Of a DNA stretch of 64,000 nt, positions 18,342 to 27,473 are shown piece after piece; the stretch's first letter is position 1, and every line of letters begins with the position of its first letter. Under the pieces are notes generated by a model. It worked only from the letters and a program-made list of their open reading frames with translations. It had not been told where the DNA came from and made no database searches. The stretch comes from Deltaproteobacteria bacterium. GTDB taxonomy: Bacteria > Desulfobacterota > DSM-4660 > Desulfatiglandales > Desulfatiglandaceae. The translations under genes were made by a program, and so were the position numbers. The stretch lies in the NCBI GenBank assembly GCA_021737785.1, contig JAIPDI010000018.1, forward strand, positions 30,380 to 94,379, written 5' to 3'.

Positions 18342-19231
18342 GATCTGCTTTCCGTCGCTTTGATGCCGAACTGTTCCGCCACATAGCCCGGCACATCGAC
18401 CGTACCCATAATAATCGGGTCTTGATGACAGTCAGACCCGCCCGTGACCATTAATCCTTCCTCCCGGGCCAACTCGATGTAGGCCGAGGTGCTCTCAGCG
18501 CTGAGCCTCGAATGCCAGCATTCCAGACCATCCAGAAAGGGAACCATGGCCTCCCGGATGATCCGGCATTGTTCCTGAATGGATGTTGTCAGGCCCATCA
18601 GGGAAGTCCCGTTGGGGTCATTTCCGTGGGCCAGCATCAATTTGCCTCCCGCCCCCCGGATAAGGCGGGAGGCCTCTTCCAGGGAAAGGGGCATTTTAGG
18701 CACATTACAGGCCACCAGATAGTTGTCAAAAGCCTCCTGCCGTGTGGCGACCATCCCTTTTCTGACCATATAGTTGGCGATGTGCGGCCTGCCAAAGGCG
18801 CCGTCAACCGTCTCTTCAATGGCCAGGAGATCTTTCTGCGTAAAGGGAACCAAACCCCTTTTTATGAATTCCAGGTTGATCTTATTCAGGATCTCTTCGG
18901 CCCGGCGTCGACGATAGGCGATCAGTTCTCCTATCTTATTGATGAGGGGAGAATCGTGGATATCATAGTCGTATCCCAGGACATCCAGAGATACGGCCTT
19001 TCCGCTTTTATAGTCGGGGTGTGAAAAAGAGATGTTTAATTCCACCCCGGACAGATAATCCATCCCGTAATGCGATGCCAGGGATCTCGCGGTCTCCTGG
19101 CAGGCGATATTATCGTGATCTGTGATTGAAATCAGCCCGATACCTCTTGAATGGGCCTCTTTGAAGATCTCCGGAAGGGTCAGCTTGCCGTCCGAGCAGT
19201 CTCTGGAATGTATATGAAGATCAATTTTCAT
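18338..19231 (-). CDS. PHP-domain phosphoesterase
   Basis: A 297-residue PHP-fold metal-dependent phosphoesterase of the TrpH/RNase AM (YciV) type. Metal ligands are visible in DLHIHSRDCSDG at the start, ITDHDN near residue 37 and GGSDCHQD near the end. Relatives hydrolyse 3',5'-bisphosphonucleotides or act as 5'-3' exoribonucleases on short RNA. It overlaps iorB by 11 bases and the COG2187 gene by four, so it is embedded in the operon. Confidence 0.88.
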   Translation of the reverse strand: MKIDLHIHSRDCSDGKLTLPEIFKEAHSRGIGLISITDHDNIACQETARSLASHYGMDYLSGVELNISFSHPDYKSGKAVSLDVLGYDYDIHDSPLINKIGELIAYRRRRAEEILNKINLEFIKRGLVPFTQKDLLAIEETVDGAFGRPHIANYMVRKGMVATRQEAFDNYLVACNVPKMPLSLEEASRLIRGAGGKLMLAHGNDPNGTSLMGLTTSIQEQCRIIREAMVPFLDGLECWHSRLSAESTSAYIELAREEGLMVTGGSDCHQDPIIMGTVDVPGYVAEQFGIKATESRS

Positions 19232-19832
19232 AATCTCGAATCATGTCTCCGCCGAGTTGCAGTGCCCTCACATTTGCGGGGAGTTTGGAGGCGGGGAAGA
19301 TGCTCTGAATGACCTCCTGGATATCGCTGGCGGCTAAAGGGAAACCGGGGAGTGCGCAGAGTGCGCCCAGCATAATCATGTTGAGAATGATGGGACCTCC
19401 CAGATCCAGGGCCTTGTCCGTGGCGTTCAGCCAGTAAAGCTTCTGACCGGCCTTTTCCAGGATGTTCCGGATCCATTCAGGATCAGGATATTCCACATCG
19501 CCGGCGATCACATTCAAGGGATGTATGGGCCTGGAGTTGGTGATAAACACCGTCTCTTCATTGCCATATTCCTCCACAATCCGCAAGGTCTCCAGCGGCT
19601 CCAGCCCGATGATGATGTGGGCCGTGTTGGGCGGTATCAGCGGGCCATAAATTTTCGCTTCAGACAGGCGGATGTGACTCATCACGGCCCCGCCCCTCTG
19701 AGACAGGCCGAAGGTCTCGCCGATGGTGACCCGAAACCCCTTCCTGAGTGCGGTCTGACCCAGTATCTGGGATGCCAGGACATTCCCCTGTCCCCCGACT
19801 CCGGTAATGATCAGGTTTAACGGCTTTTTCAT
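19221..19832 (-). CDS. iorB: Indolepyruvate ferredoxin oxidoreductase subunit beta
   Basis: A 203-residue gamma-type subunit of the 2-oxoacid:ferredoxin oxidoreductase family. The opening LNLIITGVGGQGNVLASQILG and the TFGLSQRGGAVMSHIRLSE block are typical. Together with IorA it oxidises aryl pyruvates to acyl-CoA while reducing ferredoxin. It overlaps iorA by four bases and the PHP gene by 11. Confidence 0.95.
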   Translation of the reverse strand: MKKPLNLIITGVGGQGNVLASQILGQTALRKGFRVTIGETFGLSQRGGAVMSHIRLSEAKIYGPLIPPNTAHIIIGLEPLETLRIVEEYGNEETVFITNSRPIHPLNVIAGDVEYPDPEWIRNILEKAGQKLYWLNATDKALDLGGPIILNMIMLGALCALPGFPLAASDIQEVIQSIFPASKLPANVRALQLGGDMIRDYEN

Positions 19833-21733
19833 GATTTTTTCTCTCGCTCAATAGCCTCCTGCGGGCAGATATCTCCGCAAATCCCACACCCCACACAGAT
19901 GACGTCATCGATTTTCGCCTTTCCAGCCGCTTTATCCCATAGGAGTCCGGGACAGCGAAAAACCCGGGTGCAATACCGGCCGCACCCGCATGCCTCGCCC
20001 AGACACCGATCCGGGTTGACGCGCATTCGATACGGGAATCCCCCTTGTCTCCCCTGGACTAGTGCGCATTTGCGTCGCATCACAAGGACCCTGGGCCCCG
20101 TCTTTTGCATGAGCCGGTAAATGGTGCGGGCCGCATTGTCCAGTTCATAGGGGTCTTCCACTTCCACGTAAGCCCCCAAGGCGCGGCAGATCCCTTCGAT
20201 ATCGGCTGGAACGGTCGGCTCTCCCATGGCAGTGGCGTCGCTGCCGGGATGGGGCTGGAATCCGGTCATGGCGGTTGCGCTGTTGTCCAGGATCAGGAGG
20301 AGGATGTCGGATTGATTGAAAGTTGCGTTGATCAGTCCGGGAAGGCCTGCATGAAAAAAGGTGGAATCTCCCACCACAGTGATCACGGGCTGATCAAAAC
20401 CGAATCTATCGAGTTTTCCGTAGCCGGAGGCAATGCCTAATCCTGACCCCATGGCATGCACGGATTTCACCTGGTTGAACCCGGTAGGAAACAATCCCAG
20501 GCTGTAACACCCGATATCACCTGAGACAAAGCCGTCCCGATGGTCCCAGGCCAATGCCGTTTTGATGGCGTAATATGATCCTCGATGGGGGCATCCGGGG
20601 CAGAATCCGAATTCCCTCGCAGAAATGAGATCGTTTGTAAGCTCTTTAATTCTAAGTTGATATTCAATATTGTTCCAGGAAAGGTTGAATAAATCTCCCA
20701 CGACACGGAGGATAATCGAGGGAGAAAGCTCGCCGCCTAGAGGAATGTGGCCTGATGCCCTCCCCATGTATTCCTTGAGACCGATTTTCTTACCGAGGTC
20801 CGCGCCCAGGGACTTGACATTATCCTCCATAAACGCATCAATCTCTTCCACGAAGAGGATGCGATCGCAGCTTCCCAGATGTTTCTCCAACAGGTTTTTG
20901 GGGAGCGGCCAGGTGGTTCCCAGTTTCAGGACACCCGCCCGTTCCTCAAGGCCCAGGATCTGGACCGCCTCGGAAACATAATTCCAGGCACACCCGGATG
21001 AGATAATTAGGATCTCCGGCCTGTTCGGGCCTTCGTAGCAGTTAAAGGGAGAGGTCTCATACAGATCGGCCGCCTGTATCAGCTTCTCATGCCTCGCCAC
21101 GTCTTTGGCGACCACGGGAAAAGTGTGAAAAGGGGTGTTCGTATCCACGCGCGGGGTCACCCGATTATCCGGGATCGCCCCGGTTTGGACATTGCTTCGG
21201 GTATGGGAGAGCCGGGACACGCTCCGAAGCAACACAATATTCCCGATGATCTCGGACAGCTCAAAGGCCCACCGGGTCATCTCCAGGGCCTCCTGGGGGG
21301 TGGCCGGCTCCAGCAGAGGGATCTGGGCCAGGCGGGCAAAGAGCCGGGCATCCTCCTCATTGGTGCTGGATATGCCGCCCGGATCGTCACACGTCACCAG
21401 GACCAACCCCCCTTTTGTCCCCGAAAGCGCAAGATTGGTCAGGAAATCAGAGACCACGTTCACGCCGTTCTGTTTCATGCTGGCCAAGGCCCGGCACCCG
21501 GCAAATGAGGCGGCGGCAGCGGCCTCAAGGGCCACCTTTTCATTGACCGACCATTCCACATAGATCGACAGATCACGGGATGCCTGGATCAATGTTTCAA
21601 TAATCTCCGACGACGGGTTACCCGGATACCCCGCACAGAAAATAACGCCCCCTTCCAGTGCCCCCCGCGCAATCGCCTCGTTTCCCTGAAGAAGGAGTTC
21701 CTGTCCATCGGCCTTTTCGCTGATTCTGTTCAT
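19829..21733 (-). CDS. iorA: Indolepyruvate ferredoxin oxidoreductase subunit alpha
   Basis: A 634-residue fusion of the alpha and beta pyruvate:ferredoxin oxidoreductase modules with a C-terminal ferredoxin. The N-terminal LLQGNEAIARGALEGGV and GYPGNPSSEI, the thiamine-diphosphate motif GDIGCYSLG (about residue 405) and VVGDSTFFHAGLPGLINATFNQSD define IorA. The tail has CLGEACGCGRYC and CVGCGICGDICPQEAI, enough cysteines for two [4Fe-4S] clusters. It works with IorB in anaerobic aromatic amino acid breakdown or, in reverse, aryl-acid assimilation. Confidence 0.96.
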   Translation of the reverse strand: MNRISEKADGQELLLQGNEAIARGALEGGVIFCAGYPGNPSSEIIETLIQASRDLSIYVEWSVNEKVALEAAAAASFAGCRALASMKQNGVNVVSDFLTNLALSGTKGGLVLVTCDDPGGISSTNEEDARLFARLAQIPLLEPATPQEALEMTRWAFELSEIIGNIVLLRSVSRLSHTRSNVQTGAIPDNRVTPRVDTNTPFHTFPVVAKDVARHEKLIQAADLYETSPFNCYEGPNRPEILIISSGCAWNYVSEAVQILGLEERAGVLKLGTTWPLPKNLLEKHLGSCDRILFVEEIDAFMEDNVKSLGADLGKKIGLKEYMGRASGHIPLGGELSPSIILRVVGDLFNLSWNNIEYQLRIKELTNDLISAREFGFCPGCPHRGSYYAIKTALAWDHRDGFVSGDIGCYSLGLFPTGFNQVKSVHAMGSGLGIASGYGKLDRFGFDQPVITVVGDSTFFHAGLPGLINATFNQSDILLLILDNSATAMTGFQPHPGSDATAMGEPTVPADIEGICRALGAYVEVEDPYELDNAARTIYRLMQKTGPRVLVMRRKCALVQGRQGGFPYRMRVNPDRCLGEACGCGRYCTRVFRCPGLLWDKAAGKAKIDDVICVGCGICGDICPQEAIEREKKS

Positions 21734-21736
21734 GCA

Positions 21737-22786
21737 TCACTCATCTTGTGTTGAACGGTCAATTTCCGCCTGCCTGGCCCTGTGCCGCTTATTGCGGGCA
21801 GCCTCCCTGAGATGGTCGAGACTTGCACCGGGTAGGTCATCTGTTTCCAGCCAGCCTTCGTTAATGGCCCGCTTCAATAGCTGAGACCCTGTTTCTGTCC
21901 TTGCAATCACCGTGTTCCAGCCGTTGCGGCCTTCCGCCGTCCCCACCGAAATGTCGGACGTCTCGGCGGTCATGTCCTCACACAGGAAGCATCCCTTCTG
22001 GACCATCGGACGGATATCTGAGAGAGGGAAACTCCTCCACCCGACCTGGGTCTGGACCTTGAATGTTTCAGCCGGCGGAGGCGGGATATCGGCTTTCAGT
22101 ACAGGGCCTTCCACTTTCTGCCGGGCCAGGTAGGCCGTCAGACTGGGATAATCAAGTGCCCATGTACAGAAAAGACCGATTCTGAGGGATACCGCATCGG
22201 CCCTCTCCTCCCCATCCGGCTGTACCAGACGCATTCGGGCAAGGGCCTCCATCTGACAGGGCAGGCCCACCACCCCCAGACGGGAATACCCCTTCTTTAA
22301 GGCCGTGTTCATTGCCGATAGTCCCCCAGAGGCCGAATACCTGGAACCGGCGCAGTCCAGGACCTCGGACCTCCTGTGCACAATCCTCCCCTTAGGTGCA
22401 AAGAGATCTCCGGCATCCGTCAAAACAGCCGAAGATATCACCTCTTTTTCAAGGGCGTAGATGAGAAGCGCGGATACAACGCCGCCATATTGCGATCTCT
22501 TTTGGATTGCTTCATCGGTAGACCGTGCCATCAGAATTTCCCTGCACTCGCCGATGTCGCCGGCGGAGGTTCCCTTGAACGAGGAAGTCCCCTCGTAATC
22601 GGCCCTGGGGCACACCTGAAGGCATTGAAACGTCCCGGCAGGACAAAGGTCCATCACCACGACCTTTCCGTCAAAATAATTAAAATAGGGACATAATCCG
22701 ACGCAGGCCCCGCATCGAACACAAAGGCCTTTGTTGATCACCCGTGCAATTAACCGCCCCTGCCCTTCTGGATTCGGTATGTTCAT
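21737..22786 (-). CDS. Coenzyme F420 hydrogenase/dehydrogenase beta-subunit (FrhB) family protein
   Basis: A 349-residue FrhB-type iron-sulfur flavoprotein. The N-terminal ferredoxin motif CVRCGACVGLCP is at residues 22-33. FrhB N- and C-terminal blocks follow (RSQYGGVVSALLIYALE, VVGLPCQMEALARM, GCFLCEDMTAETSDISVG). It is three bases upstream of iorA, so it probably passes electrons between the oxidoreductase or ferredoxin and another carrier. The frame is open to 22870, but those 28 residues lie in a dispersed repeat found again at 41168, so the ATG at 22786 is preferred although its binding site is weak. Confidence 0.85.
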   Translation of the reverse strand: MNIPNPEGQGRLIARVINKGLCVRCGACVGLCPYFNYFDGKVVVMDLCPAGTFQCLQVCPRADYEGTSSFKGTSAGDIGECREILMARSTDEAIQKRSQYGGVVSALLIYALEKEVISSAVLTDAGDLFAPKGRIVHRRSEVLDCAGSRYSASGGLSAMNTALKKGYSRLGVVGLPCQMEALARMRLVQPDGEERADAVSLRIGLFCTWALDYPSLTAYLARQKVEGPVLKADIPPPPAETFKVQTQVGWRSFPLSDIRPMVQKGCFLCEDMTAETSDISVGTAEGRNGWNTVIARTETGSQLLKRAINEGWLETDDLPGASLDHLREAARNKRHRARQAEIDRSTQDE

Positions 22787-23206
22787 CTCTTGCGGATTTC
22801 CCCTAAGGCGGGCCTGACAGCCGCAACCAAAAAAGGTATTGGTGGCAATCCCGGAAATTTTTCCGAGCACTTATTGATATGGCGCCAACATCTCCGCATG
22901 GCGCAGAGACATTATGACCAAAGATTCTATTCAGCATATGTTACGACGGTGCAGAACACCCTCCACAGTCTTACAGGCGCCTGCGGTGAGCCCCCGCCAT
23001 CGGTATTCCACCGGGAGTTCACAGACTGAAGATTTGTTTGGTTGAATCAATCGGCGAGTCGTGCGAAATGCCGGCGCCCCATTTCCTCTCCGGCCGGGTT
23101 CTCACACAACTTCGGCGTATACTTATATCAGGGTGGAGAGGAGGTCAAGGCGAAAAAAAGGTTGAAACCGATAAAAAGGAAATAGAAATGCCATCGGCCT
23201 GTATTG
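22787..23206. other. Intergenic region with dispersed repeat
   Basis: This 420-base gap separates the FrhB-like start from the transglycosylase stop. Its right-to-left reading should contain the promoter of the eight-gene run, but no convincing -35/-10 pair is seen. The first part is the dispersed repeat listed separately. No open frame of note. Confidence 0.5.
22804..22910 (+). repeat. About 105-base dispersed repeat, copy A
   Basis: The segment beginning TAAGGCGGGCCTGACAG aligns along its length with 41168-41274, sharing blocks such as AAAAAAGGTATTGGT, CTCCCGGAAAT-like text, ATACGGCGCCA-like text and a TCTCC-GGTGCAG-like end with small indels. It has no obvious terminal repeats or coding capacity. 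Confidence 0.75.
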
Positions 23207-23836
23207 CTAAACGTTGTCTGCTTGGCCGATGATTTCGTTCGTGTAATAGTGATAATACGCAAAGACCTTTTTTACGTAATGCTGGGTCGCCTTTATGGGA
23301 GGGATGCCGTGATGCCGTTTGACCGTGCTGCTTCCGGCATTGTAGGCCGCTAATGCCAATTCGATATCGCAATTGAACTCTTCCAAGAGTTGTTTGAAAT
23401 ATCTGACGCCACCATTCACATTATGCTCGGGATTGAACGCGTCCTCCACGCCCAATGACTCAGCCGTTCTGGGCATTAGCTGCATGAGCCCGGTGGCTCC
23501 CTGGCTGGAAACGGCTTGAGGATCGTATCCGGATTCAGCCATGACAATCGCCTTGATAAGCGCAGGATCTACCATGTGACGGGTTGCAGCCTTAAGGATG
23601 ATATCATGATAGCGCTTGGATTTTTTTCCCAAGGCGGGAGGCATATCGATATTCAAGGCGGGAGGCATATAGACATCCACGGCGGGTTCTTTTTCCACCT
23701 GTTCGTATTGAGGCTGGGGTCGAAGACTTGTCACTCCGGAAGAACTGAATGCAAGGAAGGTGGAGGCGACTACAATACAGAGAATAAAAGCAGATTTCTT
23801 AAGGAAAATCGATCGTATGAATACGTCCTCATCCAT
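23207..23836 (-). CDS. Lytic transglycosylase (SLT domain)
   Basis: A 209-residue exported or membrane-anchored murein transglycosylase. An N-terminal hydrophobic segment (AFILCIVVASTFLAF, residues 16-30) is a signal anchor or peptide. The SLT domain covers residues 75-195 with catalytic Glu101 in MAESGYDP, then GLMQLMP and AYNAG. Between them is a short proline-rich linker with a duplicated MPPAL unit, from a tandem DNA duplication around 23640-23670. AGGAG precedes the ATG. Single gene with no operon partner. Confidence 0.93.
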   Translation of the reverse strand: MDEDVFIRSIFLKKSAFILCIVVASTFLAFSSSGVTSLRPQPQYEQVEKEPAVDVYMPPALNIDMPPALGKKSKRYHDIILKAATRHMVDPALIKAIVMAESGYDPQAVSSQGATGLMQLMPRTAESLGVEDAFNPEHNVNGGVRYFKQLLEEFNCDIELALAAYNAGSSTVKRHHGIPPIKATQHYVKKVFAYYHYYTNEIIGQADNV

Positions 23837-24431
23837 TTTTCAACTCCTGATTTAATGATTAAAAACTCCACAGTCCAGAGTTCTCGTAATGTATTGATTT
23901 TATTGAATGCATAAATTCCAGGTCGTCATTCCGGCGAAAGCCGGAATCCAGTGTCTTTTTGATAAGTTAAATGTTCCCCGTACTTGCGGGGATCAAGTCC
24001 GGCATGACGTAAGAACTTTGGACTCTCAAGTTAAAAAATTTAATGACTATTTAATGTCTGTCAACTATTTTCGGGTGTTGAAGAAAGAGGATATCCTGTT
24101 TTCATCCGATCGACTGTTTGATACCATTCCACCCCGGAAGAGCATTTCTCAGGATTTGCCAAAGTAAGCAAAATGTGCGCCACAACATCGTATTGGAGAG
24201 TATGCTATTGATTTTATGTTTTTTTTGTAATATGCACGGTGACAAAGGATATGAATGACGCTTGGCCAGTGTGGCGCTGACGCCTCATTTAACAGGATGT
24301 CGACCACAGGATGACCGTTTAAGTGGGTCCCTGATTCGACCGGCTCATTTTCAACGTGGCATACTGACGTCCGTTGCAGTATATTGAAATTTTCTGACTG
24401 CTGAATGCTTGAGGACGAAAAGGAGGCCCAA
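23837..24431. other. Intergenic region between divergent genes
   Basis: A 595-base gap between the transglycosylase (-) and purine nucleoside phosphorylase (+). It contains the palindromic repeat at 23924-24009. The remainder is AT-rich, with no credible coding frame; promoters for both genes should be here but none is clear. Confidence 0.5.
23924..24009. repeat. CGTCATTCCGG palindromic element, copy 1
   Basis: An imperfect inverted-repeat element. It opens CGTCATTCCGGCGAAAGCC and closes CCGGCATGACG, with internal hairpins (CCGGCGAAAGCCGG; CCCCGTACTTGCGGGG). It resembles REP/MITE-like elements widespread in Desulfobacterota. A related element with perfect 13-base ends is at 41333-41410. Confidence 0.75.
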
Positions 24432-25253
24432 ATGGAAGAAAAGATATCAAACACCGTGGCGTTCTTGAAAGACAGGCTGAAGGAACCCCCTGAAATAGGG
24501 ATGATTACAGGAACAGGATTGGGGGCGCTAACGGAAAGGATCACCGCTGACCTGCGTCTTCCCTATGAAAAGATCCCCCATTTTCCCAGATCAACGGTTG
24601 AAGGTCATAAGGGGACCCTGGTAGCCGGCAGAGTCGCCGACAGATCGATTATTGCCATGGAAGGCCGTTTTCATCTCTACGAGGGGTATTCCCCTCAGGA
24701 GGTCACCTTTCCCGTGAGGGTCATGGCCGGTCTCGGCGTGCGCTATCTGCTGATGTCAAGCGCGGCCGGCGGGCTCAACCCACAGTTCAATAGCGGAGAC
24801 CTTATGATTGTTACGGACCATATCAATCTGAAAGGGTCCAATCCGTTGCCGGGAGCCAATCTTGATCAGTTCGGTCCCCGCTTTCCTGATATGAGCAGGG
24901 CCTATTCAAAAGATCTGATCCGGATCGCCAGGCAGGAGGCCGTTCAGGCGGGGATTATGATCTGCCAGGGGGTCTACGTGGGCGTCTTGGGGCCGTCCTT
25001 GGAAACGCCCGCCGAAACACGATTTTTAAGGATGATCGGCGCGGATGCAGTGGGGATGTCCACGGTTTCACAAACCATTGTCGCGGTCCACTGCGGCCTC
25101 AGGGTCCTCGCTATCGCCGTTATCACCAATGTAAATCTTCCCGACTGCATGGAGCAGACCTCAATGGAAGATGTAATCACCGCATCCCAAAAGGCTGGGC
25201 CGGTACTGACGGATCTCTGGGAACGGATTATCGGCAGGCTGCCGGCCAAGTGA
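24432..25253 (+). CDS. Purine nucleoside phosphorylase
   Basis: A 273-residue trimeric-type purine nucleoside phosphorylase (PNP/MTAP superfamily) releasing purine base and ribose-1-phosphate. Signatures are MITGTGLGAL, the phosphate-binding FPRSTVEGHKG, EGRFHLYEGY, SSAAGGLNPQFNSGDLMIVTDHIN and AVGMSTVSQTIVA. VITNVN near the C-terminus carries the purine-specificity asparagine. AAGGAGG lies five bases before the ATG at 24432; an upstream in-frame ATG at 24405 has none. With adenine deaminase it gives a salvage route to hypoxanthine. Confidence 0.94.
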   Translation: MEEKISNTVAFLKDRLKEPPEIGMITGTGLGALTERITADLRLPYEKIPHFPRSTVEGHKGTLVAGRVADRSIIAMEGRFHLYEGYSPQEVTFPVRVMAGLGVRYLLMSSAAGGLNPQFNSGDLMIVTDHINLKGSNPLPGANLDQFGPRFPDMSRAYSKDLIRIARQEAVQAGIMICQGVYVGVLGPSLETPAETRFLRMIGADAVGMSTVSQTIVAVHCGLRVLAIAVITNVNLPDCMEQTSMEDVITASQKAGPVLTDLWERIIGRLPAK

Positions 25254-25345
25254 TCGACCGTGTTCGAGAATGAGAATTGACTCCTGGGAAATGTTTGTTC
25301 AGGCGCGCTCCATTTGTGGTATGCCCGTCTCAACCTCTCTCAAAT

Positions 25346-26461
25346 TCAATACGAGGGGTATCCCCTTATCAAGATGTCATCTCCAAATCTTCTCACCCGG
25401 ATTTCTTTCAGGACCATGGAATCCTCCATCTTCTTGGGGCCCGGGCCGACTGCCATCGGAATGCCGTCATCTCCGCCAAGGAGCCTGGGCGCTTTGAAAA
25501 GGTAGAATTTGTCGATCAATCTCCCTCTGATCATGGATCCGGTGAGGGCGGCGCCCCCTTCCACCAGGACACTCATGACAGACATCTTTCCCAACTGTTT
25601 CATCAATGCCTCGAGATCGATTTTACCCTCCCTCACCGGGCATGTGACAGTGGACATCCCGCTTTCTCGAAAAGACCGGAGATCCGCGGCCTCCGCACCT
25701 TCACCCGTTACGATCAGGGTATCGGCAGAAGAATGCTGCCTTAAAACCTTTGCATTGCGCGGGATCCTGCAGTGTGTGTCCACTACAATTCGAAGAGGAT
25801 CTCTCCCTCTCCCCCTTTTCAGTCGCGTGGTCAGGGAGGGGTCGTCCGCAAGAATCGTTCCGATTCCCACCATAACGGCATCCACCCTGTCTCTCAGACG
25901 GTGCACAAAGGCTCTGGATTCCTCGTTGGTGATCCATTTTGAGTGACCGGTGGAGGTTGCAATCCACCCGTCCAGGGTCATGGCCGACTTTGCGATCACA
26001 AAGGGTTGTCCGTCTCCAATAAATTTCAGAAAATCTTCATTGAGCCGCCGGCATTCGGCCGCCAGAACACCCACCGTCACCTCAATACCATGGGCCTCCA
26101 GGAATTCACACCCTCCGCCGGTCACCTGTGGATTCGGATCTTTCATTCCGACCACCACCCTTCGGATGCCGCTCTTAAGTATCGCCTCGGTGCAGGGCGG
26201 CGTCTTACCCGTGTGATTGCAGGGCTCCAGGGTGACATAAAGGGTATCTCCCGGGGACCGGTTTCCCAACCGGTTTAATGCCTCCGCCTCTGCGTGGGGG
26301 AGGCCCGCCTGTCTGTGATATCCCTTTGCGGCGACTGTTCCATTTCTAACAATGACCGCCCCTACCGCAGGATTAGGCGAGGTCCGGCCTGAACCTTTTC
26401 GCGCCTCTCGAAGAGCCAGCCTCATGAATTCGGCATCCATTTTATTCGGATCTTTTCTCAT
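25346..26461 (-). CDS. ribD: Riboflavin biosynthesis deaminase/reductase RibD
   Basis: A 371-residue bifunctional enzyme: the N-terminal deaminase and C-terminal reductase act on successive pyrimidine intermediates of riboflavin synthesis. The zinc site is HAEAEAL plus EPCNHTGKTPPC. The reductase half starts near residue 150 (AKSAMTLDGWIAT) and has GSMIRGRLIDKFYLF near the end. It sits 69 bases after nrdR and is the last gene of the run, so ribE/ribBA/ribH do not follow as they often do. Start either at 26461 or at the methionine seven codons later. Confidence 0.96.
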   Translation of the reverse strand: MRKDPNKMDAEFMRLALREARKGSGRTSPNPAVGAVIVRNGTVAAKGYHRQAGLPHAEAEALNRLGNRSPGDTLYVTLEPCNHTGKTPPCTEAILKSGIRRVVVGMKDPNPQVTGGGCEFLEAHGIEVTVGVLAAECRRLNEDFLKFIGDGQPFVIAKSAMTLDGWIATSTGHSKWITNEESRAFVHRLRDRVDAVMVGIGTILADDPSLTTRLKRGRGRDPLRIVVDTHCRIPRNAKVLRQHSSADTLIVTGEGAEAADLRSFRESGMSTVTCPVREGKIDLEALMKQLGKMSVMSVLVEGGAALTGSMIRGRLIDKFYLFKAPRLLGGDDGIPMAVGPGPKKMEDSMVLKEIRVRRFGDDILIRGYPSY

Positions 26462-26529
26462 TGGTGGATAGTTTCAACGGGGTTTGTTTCGGGGAATCAC
26501 ATCGGGAGTCATTCGGCACTTTTCGCGGT

Positions 26530-27012
26530 TTATACGGATCGGGGATTCCCCATGTCCTGCTTGGCCTTAAGTATCTCTTCAAGTTCCGACATAAACTCAT
26601 TGATATCCTTGAATTGCCTGTATACAGAAGCGAACCGGACATAGGCGACTTCATCCCATTCCTTCAGCGTATTGATGACCCGTTCCCCAATCTCCGAACT
26701 GTTAATTTCCTTTTTGCCCAGATCCTGGAACTGGGTCTCGAGAGAATCTGCAAACTCTTCGATCCGAGCCACACTGATCGGCAGTTTCTGGCATGCCTGC
26801 CGAATACCGGATATGATCTTCTCGCGGCTGAACGCCTCACGCCTGCCGTCCTTTTTGACCACCATCGGAAGGACGTCTTCCAGCCTCTCGAAGGTGGTAA
26901 ATCTGCGGCCGCAGGCAATACACTCCCGTCTCCGTCGAATGGTCCTGGCATCCTTGCTGAGTCGGGAATCGATCACCTTATTGTCGATTTTGGTACAGTA
27001 GGGACAAATCAC
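26530..27012 (-). CDS. nrdR: Transcriptional repressor NrdR
   Basis: NrdR (160 residues) represses ribonucleotide reductase genes in response to dATP. The N-terminal zinc ribbon CPYCTK-...[13 protein letters not shown] and the ATP-cone ([24 protein letters not shown]) are complete. It overlaps the dCMP deaminase stop by four bases, so nucleotide-pool genes are coupled. Normal length and no oddity. Confidence 0.97.
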   Translation of the reverse strand: MICPYCTKIDNKVIDSRLSKDARTIRRRRECIACGRRFTTFERLEDVLPMVVKKDGRREAFSREKIISGIRQACQKLPISVARIEEFADSLETQFQDLGKKEINSSEIGERVINTLKEWDEVAYVRFASVYRQFKDINEFMSELEEILKAKQDMGNPRSV

Positions 27013-27455
27013 GGAGGAAACCTCACAATCTGGACGCCGGCCTCAGCCAGCATTTTGTCGGCCAGCGGATCATCATATCCCTCCTTATAGAACACGGTTC
27101 TGATGCCCGCATTGATAATCATTTTGGAGCAGATGATACAGGGCTTATTCGTGCAGTAGAGAGTGGATCCGCGAATGGAAATTCCGTAGCAGGCCGCCTG
27201 AATAATGGCGTTCTGTTCCGCGTGCAACCCCCGGCAGAGTTCATGCCTCATACCGGAAGGTACAGACCCATTCGCTCGAAGGCAGCCGGTCTCCTCACAG
27301 TGTTTGAGACCGGCGGGTGCACCATTGTAGCCGGTCGCAAGGATCCTCTTATCCTTGACCAGGATAGCGCCCACAAACCGTCTGAGACATGTGGATCGAG
27401 TGGCCACCATCTCGGTGATGGACATGAAATATTCGTCCCAGGAAGGTCTGGGCAT
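27009..27455 (-). CDS. dCMP deaminase family protein
   Basis: A 148-residue zinc deaminase (ComEB/dCMP deaminase type) probably converting dCMP to dUMP for thymidylate synthesis. The zinc site is HAEQNAI and [10 protein letters not shown], and a GCLRAN insertion typical of dCMP deaminases carries another cysteine. AGGTGG precedes the ATG. Its coupling to nrdR and closeness to glyA (folate one-carbon supply) fit dTMP production. Confidence 0.92.
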   Translation of the reverse strand: MPRPSWDEYFMSITEMVATRSTCLRRFVGAILVKDKRILATGYNGAPAGLKHCEETGCLRANGSVPSGMRHELCRGLHAEQNAIIQAACYGISIRGSTLYCTNKPCIICSKMIINAGIRTVFYKEGYDDPLADKMLAEAGVQIVRFPP

Positions 27456-27473
27456 AAGGCCACCTACAGCGAG

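Noticed and set aside
26462..26529. FMN riboswitch upstream of ribD
   Set aside because: Only 68 bases separate nrdR and ribD and none match the conserved FMN element; ribD is inside the operon.
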